This document shows positions 34,023 through 47,141 of a DNA stretch of 64,000 nucleotides, piece after piece. A model generated the notes under the pieces. It did no database searches. It saw nothing but the letters and a program-made list of their open reading frames with translations, and was not told the origin of the DNA. The stretch is from Clarireedia homoeocarpa. Taxonomy: Eukaryota > Ascomycota > Leotiomycetes > Helotiales > Rutstroemiaceae. The DNA lies in the NCBI GenBank assembly GCA_001465935.1, contig LNKV01000043.1, forward strand, positions 1-64,000, read 5' to 3'. Positions within the stretch are counted from its first letter, which is position 1. Every line of letters starts with the position of its first letter. Made by a program: the position numbers and the translations under genes.

Positions 34023-36544
34023 TCGGAAGCGAAGTAGGACCTCAGTATCTTCCAGTGGGTTTCTCGGAATATGTATGAAGTAGATGAGCTACCCGCCCCC
34101 GCCTTCACACTCACCGTCTGATAGCTTGGCCTAGAAAAGCTACTGCGCGACTAGTCGATCCCCGAATTTTTCATGAGTAGGACTTTCACTGATATCTATC
34201 TCATTGGTGGTAATAATTACTCGTGTTCGACGGACTCCGCCCGACTGCAGTAAGGTTGTCAGTGAAAGTTGTTTTCGCAGAGTCATGATAAGGTTGCCGA
34301 GGATTAGCCATCGCGGTCCGGAATTCCATTGATAATTTTGAGTCATGAGCAGAACATAATTGCCCACAAAATCAGAACAGATTTCGCTCTTTACAGTGCA
34401 TAGTCTTGTATCAATGCAACAGGTTGATTTGAAGCACAAGTTATCGCGCTCGAGCATGGCCCTCAGCTGTCTGGAGAGCTGTCGAGCCAATGGTGCTGAG
34501 TTTTATACTTCTCTCGTGGCAGCATCTGCTCTGGCCGATGAATATCAGAAGTCGGAGGGAGTGTATACTCATAGACACAATGGGCGTCAACTAGAACATG
34601 TTGAGACTCTCTATGATTTGGATACCGTCAGACACGCTATGCCAAGCTATTCATATTCCATGATCGCTAAAGCATGCATTCGTCTTACTTGTCCTCTCAT
34701 CCTGGATAGCAATGTATCATTCATATCGAGTCCGAGCCGCCACTCCGTCAGACATGCAACAAAAGCCCTTCCAAATTCATGCCTATTCAGGCGTGAGAGC
34801 CAGACCATTTGGTCGTCGCTCAGAGATTGGATATAGCCTCCGTTAGCAAATCGGAGAAGTATTTAGACTTCTCTTCAGAACTCCGCTCTTCGACCCATCC
34901 AGTGGCATATTCTTCTCAAACGCCAATGGAAGACATATCTACTACGAAGTGTCTTACAACCTATCATAGAGACGGACTGCAGGTATACTGAATGTGATGG
35001 TGAACTAATTGTCAAGTTGCAGGTGGTACTGCATGAGGACGGCAACGGCTATGCGAAAGAGCAAGATCGCCAAACTTGTTCGGCATGACAAACCTTTTCA
35101 TACAAATTCTTAGTGGGGAGGCAGGGAAAGACATTTTCTTGAGTTGGTTTCGTAGAGGATACTGACCATGTAAGTTGCTTCGTAATATACGTATGAAATC
35201 TTTACAACTCAATATCCTACGAAGTTGAGACATAACACCGCCAGGCTATCGAATCGTGGGAGAGCAGACTGAAGAGCTATGCATATCCCTCATAAGTAGT
35301 GTATTGCACAGGAAATCAAAAGCTAGAGATGGAAATAAAAGTCCTATATCAGGATCGAGCGGTGTTGACCAGAGCAGGATCTTCCAAGCTCTCTTGCATC
35401 TGATTGAGGTTTCATGTAAAAGAAGGCCTCGCAACACATTTCACTGGGGACACAAGGGTCAGCTTCTCTCTATCGGTGCTTGATCTTGCGAGAATTTGCA
35501 CATGTCAACCCCTCCCAACAGTCCCTGGCTTCAGAGCTTTCATCAATAATGACCTGCTTGGCCAGCCTGGAGGATCCATAAATGTCCCCGATCAACTAAC
35601 CCCGCCCTATACTATAGAGCTTTTATTGATACACTAAACCTAGAAGTCAACCCTGGTAGAGTTCGATGTCTAGAAGCCTGTACTTTTGAAGCATATGGTA
35701 TATGCTAGGAAGACCTGCGAAGAAGACATCTTTCTTGTGTCCTTCAAGAGAATATTTTATCAGCCGAGCATTTCCACAGATTTCTGTGAGTATTGAGAAG
35801 GTTGTTCACCGATCTTACTTATCGCCGACTGACCTCTGGCAACTAGTCATAAGGCCGGGCTCAAGTATCCACTGATAGTAATGATCGCAGTCCTGCGTCG
35901 TTGAGGTGCTTCCTTTTCAACATGATAACAAGAGACAAGAGAGAAATAGCTCTACGATAAGTTTTATGCAACGCCCGTAGAGAAGAGTGACTGTGATTTC
36001 TGGCAAGTACTGAAGCACACTCTTTCGAATAGATCCTGGCACCGCGCTTAGAAGCCAGCAGTCACCTACATAGAATTATTTCATATCATTTGGCTGATTC
36101 GTCGTGACGTTTTCCTTCTGGCATTAGTTTCGAGGTCGGTCGCTGGAACAATTTTGTGGCGGGATCCGCCAAAACCTCGGGTTACCCTTGCACGCTAACG
36201 AAACAGCTCATTGGGAGCTCTTTGGAGGTAGCTGGCGGCTGGTAACGACCTGAGAATTCAACCCCGCGTCTACCTTTATCACCAACGTCTCCATTGAAGA
36301 AATCGGATACCCGAGTGTAGTCAACATCAAATGTACAATTTATGCGCATTATCGACAATCGCTACGGCCCTACTGTCTAGTTGATCGTCTGCGACGTGCT
36401 AAAACATCCCATTCAACGATTCGTACCCTCCTCTACGAGCGTCCCAGAATTGAGTAGCTTATCCACCCCTGAGCTTCTGGCGTCTAGTATCTTCGAATCC
36501 AACAGCCCTCTGCTGTCGCAACCAACGGAATCTTCTCTGTAGCC
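34023..36544. other. Intergenic between MFS transporter and ATG18
   Basis: About 2.5 kb without a supportable gene. The longest frame (34360-34836, plus, up to 158 residues) has no recognisable features. The left end should carry the MFS promoter and the right 400 bases the ATG18 promoter. No tandem repeats were noticed. Confidence 0.55.
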
Positions 36545-38034
36545 ATGGCCATGAACTACGTTACCTTTAATCAGGACTATAGTTCTCTAGCAGTTGGTCG
36601 GTGTGCTACCCTCCACATTGTCGCATACTGCTGATGCCCGTCCACAGGAACGTCCAAAGGCTTCCGCGTATACCATACCGAGCCCTTCTCGAAGTCTTTC
36701 TCAGGAGATGAGGGAAATGTCTCTCTTATCGAAATGCTATTCTCGACAACATTGGTCGCCATCAAGCAAACCCCTAGGCATATTGTCATCCAAAATGCTA
36801 AGGTATGATATCGCCTTCTTCGTAGAATTGCCCTTCTACTTGGCATTGGAAACAAAAAGACTTGCTAACAATCCGCGCAACCATAGAGAAGAAACTCAGT
36901 CATATGCGAACTCACTTTTCCGTCGGCCGTTTTGGCAATGCGAATGAATCGTAAACGATTAGCGGTATTCCTGGAGGAAGAAATATATTTGTACGACATT
37001 CAGACTATGGAGATGCTCTATACCATCACCACATCGTCGAATCCAACTGCGATTTGTGCCCTGTCGGCATCGTCAGAGAATTGCTACATGGCGTATCCTT
37101 TACCAAAACCAAGAGAAGAGACAGGAGATAAGCGGCCCTCTCATGCACCACCACTATCGCCATATGTTGCGCCAACATCAGGAGAAGTCCTCATCTTTGA
37201 TGCCAAGTCTTTGAAGGCTGTTAACGTTGTCGAAGCACACCGAGCTCCTCTGTCGTGCGTTGCATTGAACAGTGATGGCACCCTGCTTGCAACTGCCTCG
37301 GAAAAGGGAACAATTATTAGAGTGTTCTCCTTACCGGGGGGGCAAAAACTTTACCAGTTTAGAAGAGGAACTTATCCATCGACAATCTTTAGCATGTCTT
37401 TCAATCTGAGTTCCACACTCCTGTGCGTATCATCCAACAGCGATACCATTCATATATTTCGACTCGGCGGTCCGGTCACAGGGTTGCCAGATTCCCCACG
37501 GTCTCCGACCGATCGATGGAGTAGGTCGCGGAGCTTTGACAGTGGAAACGAGTCTCCAACAACAGGAACATCGCCTGGAAGCGAAATGGCGGACGTGCCC
37601 ACTGCCACGCACAAAAGTAGCGGTACATTCGGAAGCATGATTAGACGGTCATCGCAGATGATGGGCAAGAGCGTGGTAGGTGTTGTTGGGGGCTATCTAC
37701 CACAAGCCGTCACAGAAATGTGGGAGCCTGCACGAGACTTCGCTTTCATCAAACTGCCGAAAGGAGGAATGGGAGGCAACTCCCGAGGCAGTCCAGTGCA
37801 TAGCATTGTGGCAATGAGTAGCAGCAGCCCACAGGTAATGGTGGTGACAAGTGATGGAGGATTTTACATATACAGCATAGACATGGAGAACGGTGGTGAA
37901 GGAGTCTTGGTGAAGCAGTATTCGTGAGTATCCATTCGCCCGCAGACATGATCAATTTCCTAATCAAATCGATCCACAGACTCCTGGAAGGTGATGACAC
38001 TATCGATCAACCAGCAATGAGCTATGGAAGTTGA
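36545..38034 (+). CDS. ATG18: Autophagy PROPPIN beta-propeller Atg18
   Basis: Phosphoinositide-binding WD40 protein needed for autophagosome formation and vacuolar membrane recycling. Exons 36545-36596, 36648-36802, 36887-37923 and 37980-38034 give 1299 nt and 432 residues. It begins MAMNYVTFNQDYSSLAVGTSKGFRVY, the conserved first propeller blade. The PI3P/PI(3,5)P2-binding motif FRRG is at residues 227-230 (YQFRRGTYPS), preceded by the HRAPLSCVALNSDGTLLATASEKGT blade. A Ser/Pro-rich loop follows (about 265-310), matching the variable membrane-inserting loop of the family. The 55-nt last exon adds a short tail ending MSYGS. Intron ends are GT-AG, and the first donor (GTCGGT) is weaker than usual. 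Confidence 0.96.
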
Positions 38035-41000
38035 GGGACGAATCAAGATGTGTATATTTATGGCGTTCATGTTGCAATCTCTAGCGGCGCACTTTCCTTT
38101 TTGATCTCTATAATTCACATAGCATTTGTTAGGTGTTTGGTTAGCTTCTGGGGGCATTATCGGCCGAGCTTACGAGCATTCTGTCGATCAAGTATATCAA
38201 TTAATAGCATACTCATTTCGAGGTCATCTCGCAATTTTCATCCGATTTTTTGACAACCATGATGATGTGTTATCGTTCTTCATGCAGATATGGCAAGCCT
38301 GAAGGTTTCAAATTACAACGCAGATTGGTAACAGCTTGTTTGAGTATGCCCGGCCGAGAAGGATTCGAGATTGTCATGGATTATGCTGCATGAAATTTCT
38401 ACATGAACTCCTGCGCAGTAATACCTAAGTTGACCCCGGATTATTGCTCAGGGGCAACGAGAGGAGCTTGGAACTAACTTCACGGGCTGGCGATCAAATC
38501 TAAGGTACCCGTCCTATAACGACATACTTCCCGGCGTACAGTAGTAAGTTCACACACAACGTTGATGGTGGTGGCGATGGTTGCGCAAAGACGAATCCTT
38601 CGTGTTTGTGATGCGAACAGCCATTAGGAGAATTCCCATTTTTGCCCAGCAGCCGAAATGTTTCCGAAAGCAGCCTCACCGCAGGAACCACCACCACATC
38701 AAACTCGAGGGGGAGGGAGGAGGGTCGCAATCACCAAAAAAAAAAGTCGGTTCGGCATGGGAAGCGGGAAGAGGAGAGGAGAGGATCGTTGGACAATCTG
38801 CACTGCAGTGCAGTTGCTATACATTCTTCTTCTTCTTTGTCTTTTCTCTTACTGCAGCGCGTTGTTTCGAATCCTCCCGCGCATGCGACCATCGAACCAA
38901 GTGATTGGATCTGCTGGAATCCTCTCTTGCTGGATGGGGGATTTTCCGTTCTAGTTCCATTCTTAGAACTTTTCATCGCTGACAACCAACCTTGGGGGGG
39001 GGGGGGGAAACTTGGATGTAGCGATGGGGCAAGGATCTTTTTCAAGAAAGCCCCACCATAGCCTCGGTGGAATACATCATCTTTGCTGATGAGAGGGAGG
39101 ACAGAACTCGTTGCAGCAATGTATGTAGAGAGTTTGTGCCTTGATCTATTCTCAAACATTTCCTCATCCCACAGTTCGGGAACAGGCTTTTGGGGAGCTT
39201 GAAAAATGGGTTCCTTTTTGTCGAGTAGCAGGGATAGTATCAGAGCAGACAGTGTTTTACATGAATCTCTGGTCATTTGTTGCTTAGACATGATTTCATA
39301 CAGGGAAGTCAGCCTACAGGAAGGCGGATTTCGTGCTCGTTCTTACAAAGAACTGTGGGGATGGGGAATGGGCTTGAAATCCAGCCTCCAGAAGCTCCAT
39401 TATTGCATCATTAAGACATTACAACTGCAACTGTATGCTATGATTGGCAGCAGCCGCCCTTGGCTCGGATCGATTGGCGCAGGGTATTGTAGCTAGAACT
39501 AAGGTTTTTTGCAGGTTCCAGCTCCCAGCACCAAGTATAGTACCCCTGGATATGGTGGAAAAGAAAGACTCATCAATGGAAACTTTTTTGCACCAATAAA
39601 TTGTTAAATATAGCCATTTACATATTTTCAAACGAGGAGCTATGCATGGGAGGAGGGGATTTTCACGTATATCGCAAAGTAACATAGGGCCAGAGAAGCA
39701 CCTCAACCACCTGCTAGCTAGGTATGGTACATGTGCGCTGCAACCTCACAATGACGACCCTTAGGGGGGAGAGGAAAAAAAAAGCGAACTATGTAAGCTT
39801 GCACGGAGTCAGTAACCCACCGTCTCCACTCACTAAGAACCTGATGAACCTTTACGGATTTTCCCCGCTCGCTTTCTCATTCGAAAAGAAAATGCGAGCT
39901 CTCGTTTAGGATGAAAACAGGCCAGGGATCTAAGCGCTGTCGCAGGGAAGGCTTGACCGATCAACGAGACCCGGCCGGTCAGAAGGCCTACTTTTGATTC
40001 TGTTCCCGTTTCGGGGAACCGGTGCAGTAACGAGCCAAGGCGAGCTGGTGCGGTAGCGAAGTGCAGTGCAGTGGAAAAAGGACAGCTCTTGGGATGAACC
40101 CTTCCCAGCTTGTCAGGGGTGCCCAAAGCGATTCCCTCTGCATCACAAGTAAGGCTGGGGATTCTGGATGAGCAATCTATCTTCGGTGAGTCTATAGGGC
40201 GAAAATAGAGATCTGGGTGATGGTGGTTGATGATGTTCTGGGGTCACGTATTCGGCGAGGGTTACTAGAAGGGGATTCGCTCACTTATCAGATGGCATTT
40301 CTCGTCATGTATACTGTATCCGGTGCATAGCAAGCAGTGCGGTTGCACAGCCTGTCGGCCGAGAGCCTTTTCCAATCTATTCCCATCTGGCTTTGGAAAT
40401 GAAAATTTGCGGTATATCGAATCCGGATCTATATCAGCAGCTGATTATACGCACGCGAGGTAGGAATCCATGGAGCTCATCTCCAGACTGGAATTGCGAT
40501 TGATATGTGGAAAATTGCCGGATGCGGACTCCTACAACGCGAGCCGCTTGTGAGTGGATGTTGGTAGTGTGCGGTCTGACCATTAACTTTGGCTATTCAA
40601 AAGATCTACACTCTGAGCAGGCTTTATCCACGACACATGCTCCGTAACCTTAGTAGTAGTGTAGTATCTTACAGCAAACCTTCGCACGGCCAGTGAACAA
40701 TTTGACAGGACAGGACAGGGCTAGGCCCAAAGTGGGGATGACTGGCTCGCCTTATGAGCCCATATCCGTCATCTGAGGCTCGGTTGTGTACTTCCTGATG
40801 CGAATTCGCAGCTGGTGAGTGGATCAAATGTACCATGAAGCGGAGTACGAGCTCCCAAAACCAACTGTTCGCAGGAGCGACCCGTATCTCATCCTATATT
40901 GGAAGGGACATGGAAGGGACATGGAAGGGACATGAAAAGACAGATACCATATCCCATATCTCTGACGGTACTCATGTTGGTTGTCACATTGTAACATTAC

Positions 41001-43834
41001 CACCTGCACCCGCAAAGCACCCACCACATTCTCTGCCCTTCACTCCTACAGATAGTGTGATGGTGTGATGGTGGAAGGAGGGGAAAGCCAAACATAGTCC
41101 ATAGAGCAGCGTCTAGGAACAATTCGATGGTTGCACAAAACGGTGTGTTCTGTCTTGTCGGTCTTGTCGGTCCTGTCTGTCTAAGCCTTCCGATGCAAGA
41201 TATGCATTGATCAACCATCTTCCAGCCAATCCACACGAGGGAGGCTTTTCAACGGGCACTGTACCTTCATTAGCTCTTCCCAAGCCTATCCAAGGCTGCT
41301 ACTCGCGTTGCAGTGGCCTCATGGACAACTAGTCCATTGCCCCTCTCGGTCTGCTTCAAACCCCTGTTGGTATGCCTAGAGATATTTTACATACATACCA
41401 TACTCATCGGAAAAGGCGTCAGAGACAAGCCGTTTCCAGGAAAAGGCCGGATAACACTGCAATATCTGCAGGCAGCCGACGAGTACATTTGATCAAGCAA
41501 TCTACCGGGAACAATACAGTCATCCTATCCAGAAATGCGGTTATATGATATGTGGCTCGACAGGAATAACATGACACCAACTAGAAATATTGCAAACTGT
41601 TGGTTTGGAAGCACATGCATGAGCACAAGCAAAAAGCAAATAATAGAAAGTTGGTTCCGTAAACCTGACCTCTCATGATGTAAGATTGGTTTCATTTGAC
41701 CAGAATTAACTGCGGGTCTAGAAATATCCCATCTGTACCAAGTGGAATTCCCACCTACCGAGGTGGCCCACTGGGATATGCAGTAGATAGGGACAGTACT
41801 TCGTAGGTGGAAGGTATTTTCGTAATGAACTAACGTCTAGCTCTCTGTCTCTGTCTCTGTCTCTGTCTCTATCTCTGTCTCTATCTCTGTCTCTGTCTGC
41901 CCTGAGGCGGTGCGCGCGTCTTCCCCCCCGGCCTTTCGCGATGACTGGTAGGAAAAGTACCAAGTAAGCTTCACAAAACTCAAACAAGCGGGTAAATTCC
42001 GCTTTGACGCGTTTGGGGGGTCCTAAGCTGGCTTGCAACGGTAGGGCAAAAGAAATCTAAAGGAATATCTTCTTGGCCTACCTGGCTAGATGCTTGCAAA
42101 CAGGTTGTTGTTGATAGGTCTACCCACGTAAAGCTAACGGCCAGGACACCTTCTACCGGTATCCCAAACCGTTGTTGATCACAATGTACGATCCTCGATA
42201 GGTCTAGATAGGTCTAGCACCATACTTCTCCCATTATATGATAGGTATAGATAAGCTGGTGGGAGCTGCAGCGGGTTCCAAACAACTATTCCAGACTTTG
42301 AGCTTTCCATTTTCCAGCGCGTTTGCTAAAATTACAAAGACCATTTTAGCAGCGTAACAGCACACAGTCATACCGACATCCCTAAGGCTTCGACCCCATA
42401 TAATCCTCATCCGCTAACTATCACTCGCTCCCTCGTTCAATGAGCCTCGAAACAGTGGGTAAATCACAGGGCCAAGCCTACTTGCAACGTGCTATTTGAC
42501 AGGGAGACCATGTTATCTCTGACCTACACAACGTTCCGAAACCATCATGAGCCCCAGGATGGGCAGGGCATGAGCACGCTGCGATATTCACTGAAAGCTT
42601 TACTTCTGTGCTCTGCCGACTATATCCGGATTACTTCACTATGGGTCAAGAATATGCGAGTCCAGGAACATCGCGAATCACCCATACCGCTCGCAATAGG
42701 AACCCTTGCTGGATAATGCCGACGATCAGAAGCTTCAGATACTCCACGCACTCGTCTCTTTTTCCCCGTTCAGGCGAGTGAAAAAAGCAATGCCTCAGTA
42801 CTTTAAACCAGAAGCAGGCTGGACGCTTCGCAGCGACCAAAGAGACAGCATCACATTCTGCAGGTTGGTTGGTGTAGGGGTCTGGCATCGATGTAGTTGG
42901 CAAGGCTCTGTCTTTAGCTGTATTTCAGAAACCGCATTTAGATATATCCCTGAACGACTTTTCCCACCTCCCCTCGAGTGTGAGCAATCAGAAGGCTGTC
43001 CTTTGCAGATTATCTGTTGGAATTGCTATCTTCGTCCACCTTAACCAACACCCTCAGCTACTACTGCTTCTGGCCACTTTAGGGAATGTCAGATTTCCTC
43101 GAAATGAAAAATAATTTAGATTGTCACTTGGCCCTACCAACATTACCCCATGTTGCTTTCCCTCTTTTCTACCTTACCCTATTCTACTTTCTTACTCGCC
43201 GTTATAGCGAAATAACAACACCCCTGCTTTGCCTGGGATTGCTAGCAGGACGGGTAAGCGTGAGTACCTTTGCGTCGGATCTGGACCAGTGCGCTCTCCT
43301 GCAGTTGGCTTATTGCGAGGGTGGTCAACCGATTAACTCCCATGGTATTCACCCACCCCCTTCCCCCTCGTCTACTAGCTCAACCTGGACTGCCGCGGCG
43401 ACCCCATGTCAGCAACAGGATCCCCCGTTGTGTGTTTATACATCTCTACTTGAAAAGAATGACAGCCCGCCGAAATCTGCCTTGGAATACTTCAGATGCT
43501 CGTCATCACTCAAACGGAAAAGGCACTCTCACATCCTTCACATATCCATCCCTAGCATTCGAGGTTCAGCTTCTTTGCTCCCATACTACCTCCGACCCTG
43601 TATCTATCCGTGGGATATCTCACCCTCACAACTCCCGGCGTCTTATATTCGCCACGGTCTTCGTTCTCCACAGTCATCGCCTCCGTCCTGTATGAAATAT
43701 CACGTTTCAGGGATCTCACGATCATCACACAAAAGCATCCAGTCTGGCCCCCACCTGTTCGACTAATTATCTACTCTTCCTTCATCTTCGTACTCTTCCT
43801 TTCTCTTCCTCCTTCTCCTCTATTCTTATTCACC
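38035..43834. other. 5.8-kb gene-poor region upstream of the C2H2 regulator
   Basis: No gene is supported between ATG18 and the zinc-finger regulator. The longest frames (38731-39291 minus, 186 residues; 43086-43766 plus, 226 residues) look like chance frames. Small repeats occur at 40899-40934 (GGAAGGGACAT, about three copies) and 41839-41899. There is a 13-base G run at 38995-39007. A long regulatory region and leader for the downstream transcription factor is plausible, as is common for fungal regulators (inference). Confidence 0.55.
41839..41899. repeat. (TCTCTG)n microsatellite
   Basis: About ten copies of the hexamer TCTCTG with two TCTCTA variants. On the minus strand it reads as repeating Asp-Arg, an artefact of the repeat. 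Confidence 0.92.
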
Positions 43835-45290
43835 ATGGAGATGACCCCTCAATCCACACGTTCACCCACGCCGCCTTTCGCATACCAAAACGACACACAG
43901 CCCCTCTTTGGATACCCTTCTCCAGCCCAGAGTGATTCAAGGTACAAATCAACCGACCCAGTTCAGGGCTTAGGTGTCTATTCTTGCTCCATAGTAGGAT
44001 CTTCCACAATGGACGGTCATGATGCTCGCTCCGAGCCACACGGCCAATCTCTTGAAGCTACCAGCCATTGGTTGAATACCACAATACAAAATCGTGGTAC
44101 GCCTAGATCACCACGGCCCACGCCAAACATCCTTTCCGCTGAATATGATCCTTTTGCTTCATATAATTCGGCAGTCTCACCACCGTTCACCACTGATATA
44201 TATACTCCCACCCAAACTGCCGAAGTCCCTGTTCTTCAAGCTTCACCACTCTTGTCTAGCAACACTTCTCAGCGCTCCTCACTTTCTTCTGCCCCGCCTT
44301 CAGAAATATTCACTCAGGCCGGATCACTCCCATCTTACACACCACGCATCAAAATGGAAGAACATCCAGACTATGCTCCAGGTGGTGACTCCTACTCACT
44401 TGGTTCACCTCAAAGTGCTCACACTCCATACGTGACTGCTGCAAACACCTACCCAGGAACTCTCGAAGGGACATATTACGATCACTCTACATGGGGAACA
44501 AAACTTGAATATTCCACGAGCTCAGATTTACCACCATTCTCTGCGCTTCCGCTTCCAACCTTTGAAAGAAGATCAATTAGCCAGGATAGGTCACCAATAC
44601 AAGACGTTCATCGTCCGAGCCCCATCGCGCGGAGCAGGACGATTCGAAAACCCACGACCGAAAAGGAAGCTAATTTCCAGTGCCAGGTGAAAGGTTGCGG
44701 AAAGTACTTCAGCCGGAGCTATAACTACAAAGCCCATATGGAAACTCATGAGCCGGACCGAGAATATCCATTCCCATGCCCTGTTGAGAACTGCACCAAG
44801 AAGTTTGTCCGCAAAACAGATCTACAACGTCACAATCAAAGCGTACACATGAAGCAGAGAAACCACAAATGCGATTACTGTGGTAGATTCTTCGCTCGCA
44901 AGGATACTTTGAGGAGGTGAGTCCATTTATTCCCATGATAAATTGTATCGTCAAGAAGCTTACCTTTCACAAAGACATATGGAAGACGGATGTTCAAAAC
45001 GATTCGACATTGAGACAGTTGATTTCCGTCCTCAACACTATCCCGTTGGCGGTGACCCTATGAACCATCTAAAGCTTGTACTTCCTCATCAAGACCATAT
45101 GGGACGTTCGTCATACCTTTCGCATTCCCACTACTCGTCGCCCCCACCAGGGAGCTCCACACATGCGCCTCACGATGCACTTACCAGCCCTCTCACGTCA
45201 GCCTCCTCAGGGGCTCCCTACCTCGCACGACATCAATACATGACGACGGGCCCGGAACATCACAATCAAGAAGCTGTTTGGAGCAACTGA
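43835..45290 (+). CDS. C2H2 zinc-finger transcription factor (possibly Rpn4-like)
   Basis: Nuclear DNA-binding regulator. Exons 43835-44916 and 44975-45290 give 1398 nt and 465 residues. Residues 1-280 are Ser/Pro/Thr-rich and probably disordered activation sequence. Three consecutive C2H2 fingers follow. They start at Cys283 (CQVKGCGKYFSRSYNYKAHMETH), Cys315 (CPVENCTKKFVRKTDLQRH) and Cys346 (CDYCGRFFARKDTLRRH). The 58-nt intron splits the last finger just before its first His, and joining restores RRHMEDGC. That last finger ends His-Met-Glu-Asp-Gly-Cys, so it is C2HC rather than C2H2. This finger arrangement resembles proteins annotated in filamentous fungi as Rpn4-like proteasome-gene regulators, but I hold that name tentatively. 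The C-terminal 100 residues are Ser/His/Pro-rich. Confidence 0.9.
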
Positions 45291-46466
45291 GCCATTATCC
45301 GATCTGTACATCTTCGCCTCGGCGCTTTTGCTATTGGTGTGGAGATTTGATCATGCTTGACGAACCAAACAACGACGATGACTTCTTGGCCAATTTATGC
45401 AACGGGAATAGTTATCCTTCTCAGCCCTAAAACCGAAACCCAATCAATCCATCAATCAAGCTCAAGCTCCGTCCCCGCAGCGAACGCATAAGGAACTCTT
45501 TTACGACACTTTCTGACACCGAAGTTTATTCCAGTCCAGCTTACATTTCCCCCCCGTCTTCCATTCATTGCTTCCAGAAAACATCCGAGATGCATCTTGC
45601 ATCGCGCATTGCGACGTCACGCACACACACACACACACACGCATTTGTACCACACCCTCACAAAAAAGGATAAAATAAAAAAAAACTGTCATACATGCTG
45701 TAGTCATGTCAGCACTACGCCCAGCATCAGCATCGGTATCGCATTCCCGTACTTGCATCGGCCAAAGGCACTAAACGAGGGCTGTGATGCAGTGTGGTTG
45801 CACCAAACAGGCACACTTGCACATACACAGACACCGTACACACAGAATAGCCGAATGCGACGTGGGATTGGAGTGCATGTACGAGATTTCGAGTACAAGC
45901 ACAGTTACATGCAGCCACAGATACTGTACCAAGAAAATCATCACTCGCAATCGCTATCGCGATCTGGTTCTTCTCACACAGTACCAACACAATGATTGGA
46001 TTCGAGAGAGTCTTACATCATCTCTTCTTCTTGGTTGATTGATTGATTTTGTACTCGGTCTGTCGTTGCAGATTTCCATACCAATACCGTACAACAAAAG
46101 CTTCCTTCTATTTTCGACGCACTCTATTTTTTTTTATGCGCTTGTACTACCAATCTACTTACTGTTTTATTCTATCTTTATTTGTTTTTTTTTTTCCTTT
46201 CCCTCTATCCCCCCTCCTACCTTTCCTCCGGGAGATACGACGAGATGAGGGTTTTCAAACTGTTTGTACTTTTTTTACCCTTTCTTTATGATCTTCATGC
46301 GTGCGGACATACCCTCTCCCTCCACCTCTTTTCGGTGAGAGGATGGGGAAATAAGGGTTACACAAACACATGAGCTGTGCTTAGGCAGGACAGAACAGGG
46401 CAGGGCAGGACATAATTCTTTTCCCATCTCACTATTTCTCTCTATCTATCTCTTCCGCTCTTGAGT

Positions 46467-46487
46467 TTTTTTTTTTTTTTTTTCTTT
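46467..46487. repeat. Poly(T) run
   Basis: A run of about 20 T bases within a T-rich stretch after the zinc-finger gene. Confidence 0.9.
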
Positions 46488-47108
46488 AAGAATCCTTTGG
46501 GAGAATTACATTTACACATATACACGAAACGAACGTTTGGATAGGAAACGGTTCCCAGGGAAATGGGCTGGGCTGGGTTTGGTTTGGTTCATTGTTTTGA
46601 AAATGAAAAATGAATTGGGTAAATAGGATAACTTAGGGAAATGGGAAACGGGAAATGGGGGTTCATGTTTCCTTTTGATTATTATTGACCAGGATCCCGA
46701 TCTGGATGATCTGGCGGAGGGAGGAAAAGATCTTGATAGGCATTTTTTGGGGGGATTGGATTGCAGGGACGAGAGGGGGGGCTTTTTGCATACCCTCTCT
46801 GCATTGCTCCTCTATATGTATTCTTATAACAGTGGCTACCTAACTACTTACTACTACTTCTTATTATGTTTCTATATTTCTACATCTCTCGTTCGTTCGT
46901 TGGTTCCGCTTCCCCATTTTGGAAAATGTCTACCTACAGACAGGACTTTTGTTCTTTTTTAAAATTCTATTTGATTCTCGTTTTATTACTTGGTTCTTTC
47001 TTCCTTGCTTGTTATAATCTTGTATGATTAAGATGAGATGAGATGAGAAAAAGCCCTTCCTTACCTTTACAATCAATGCTCGCGGGAGAAGGAGAAAGGA
47101 AGATGACG

Positions 47109-47141
47109 GGGGATGGATGGATGGATGGATGGATGGATGGG
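47109..47141. repeat. (GGAT)n microsatellite
   Basis: Seven to eight copies of GGAT within a G-rich stretch. It has the same unit as the longer tract at 17285-17358. Confidence 0.9.

Noticed and set aside
38860..38885. Possible tRNA B-box (TTTCGAATCC)
   Set aside because: The upstream 70 bases contain no A-box or cloverleaf-forming arms, so no tRNA gene is supported.
38731..39291. Minus-strand 186-residue frame
   Set aside because: No recognisable domain; it crosses a homopolymer G/C run and ends in a low-complexity stretch. A chance frame is more likely.
43086..43766. Plus-strand 226-residue frame upstream of the zinc-finger gene
   Set aside because: C/T-rich leader sequence with no family signal; probably part of the 5' UTR or promoter of the regulator.
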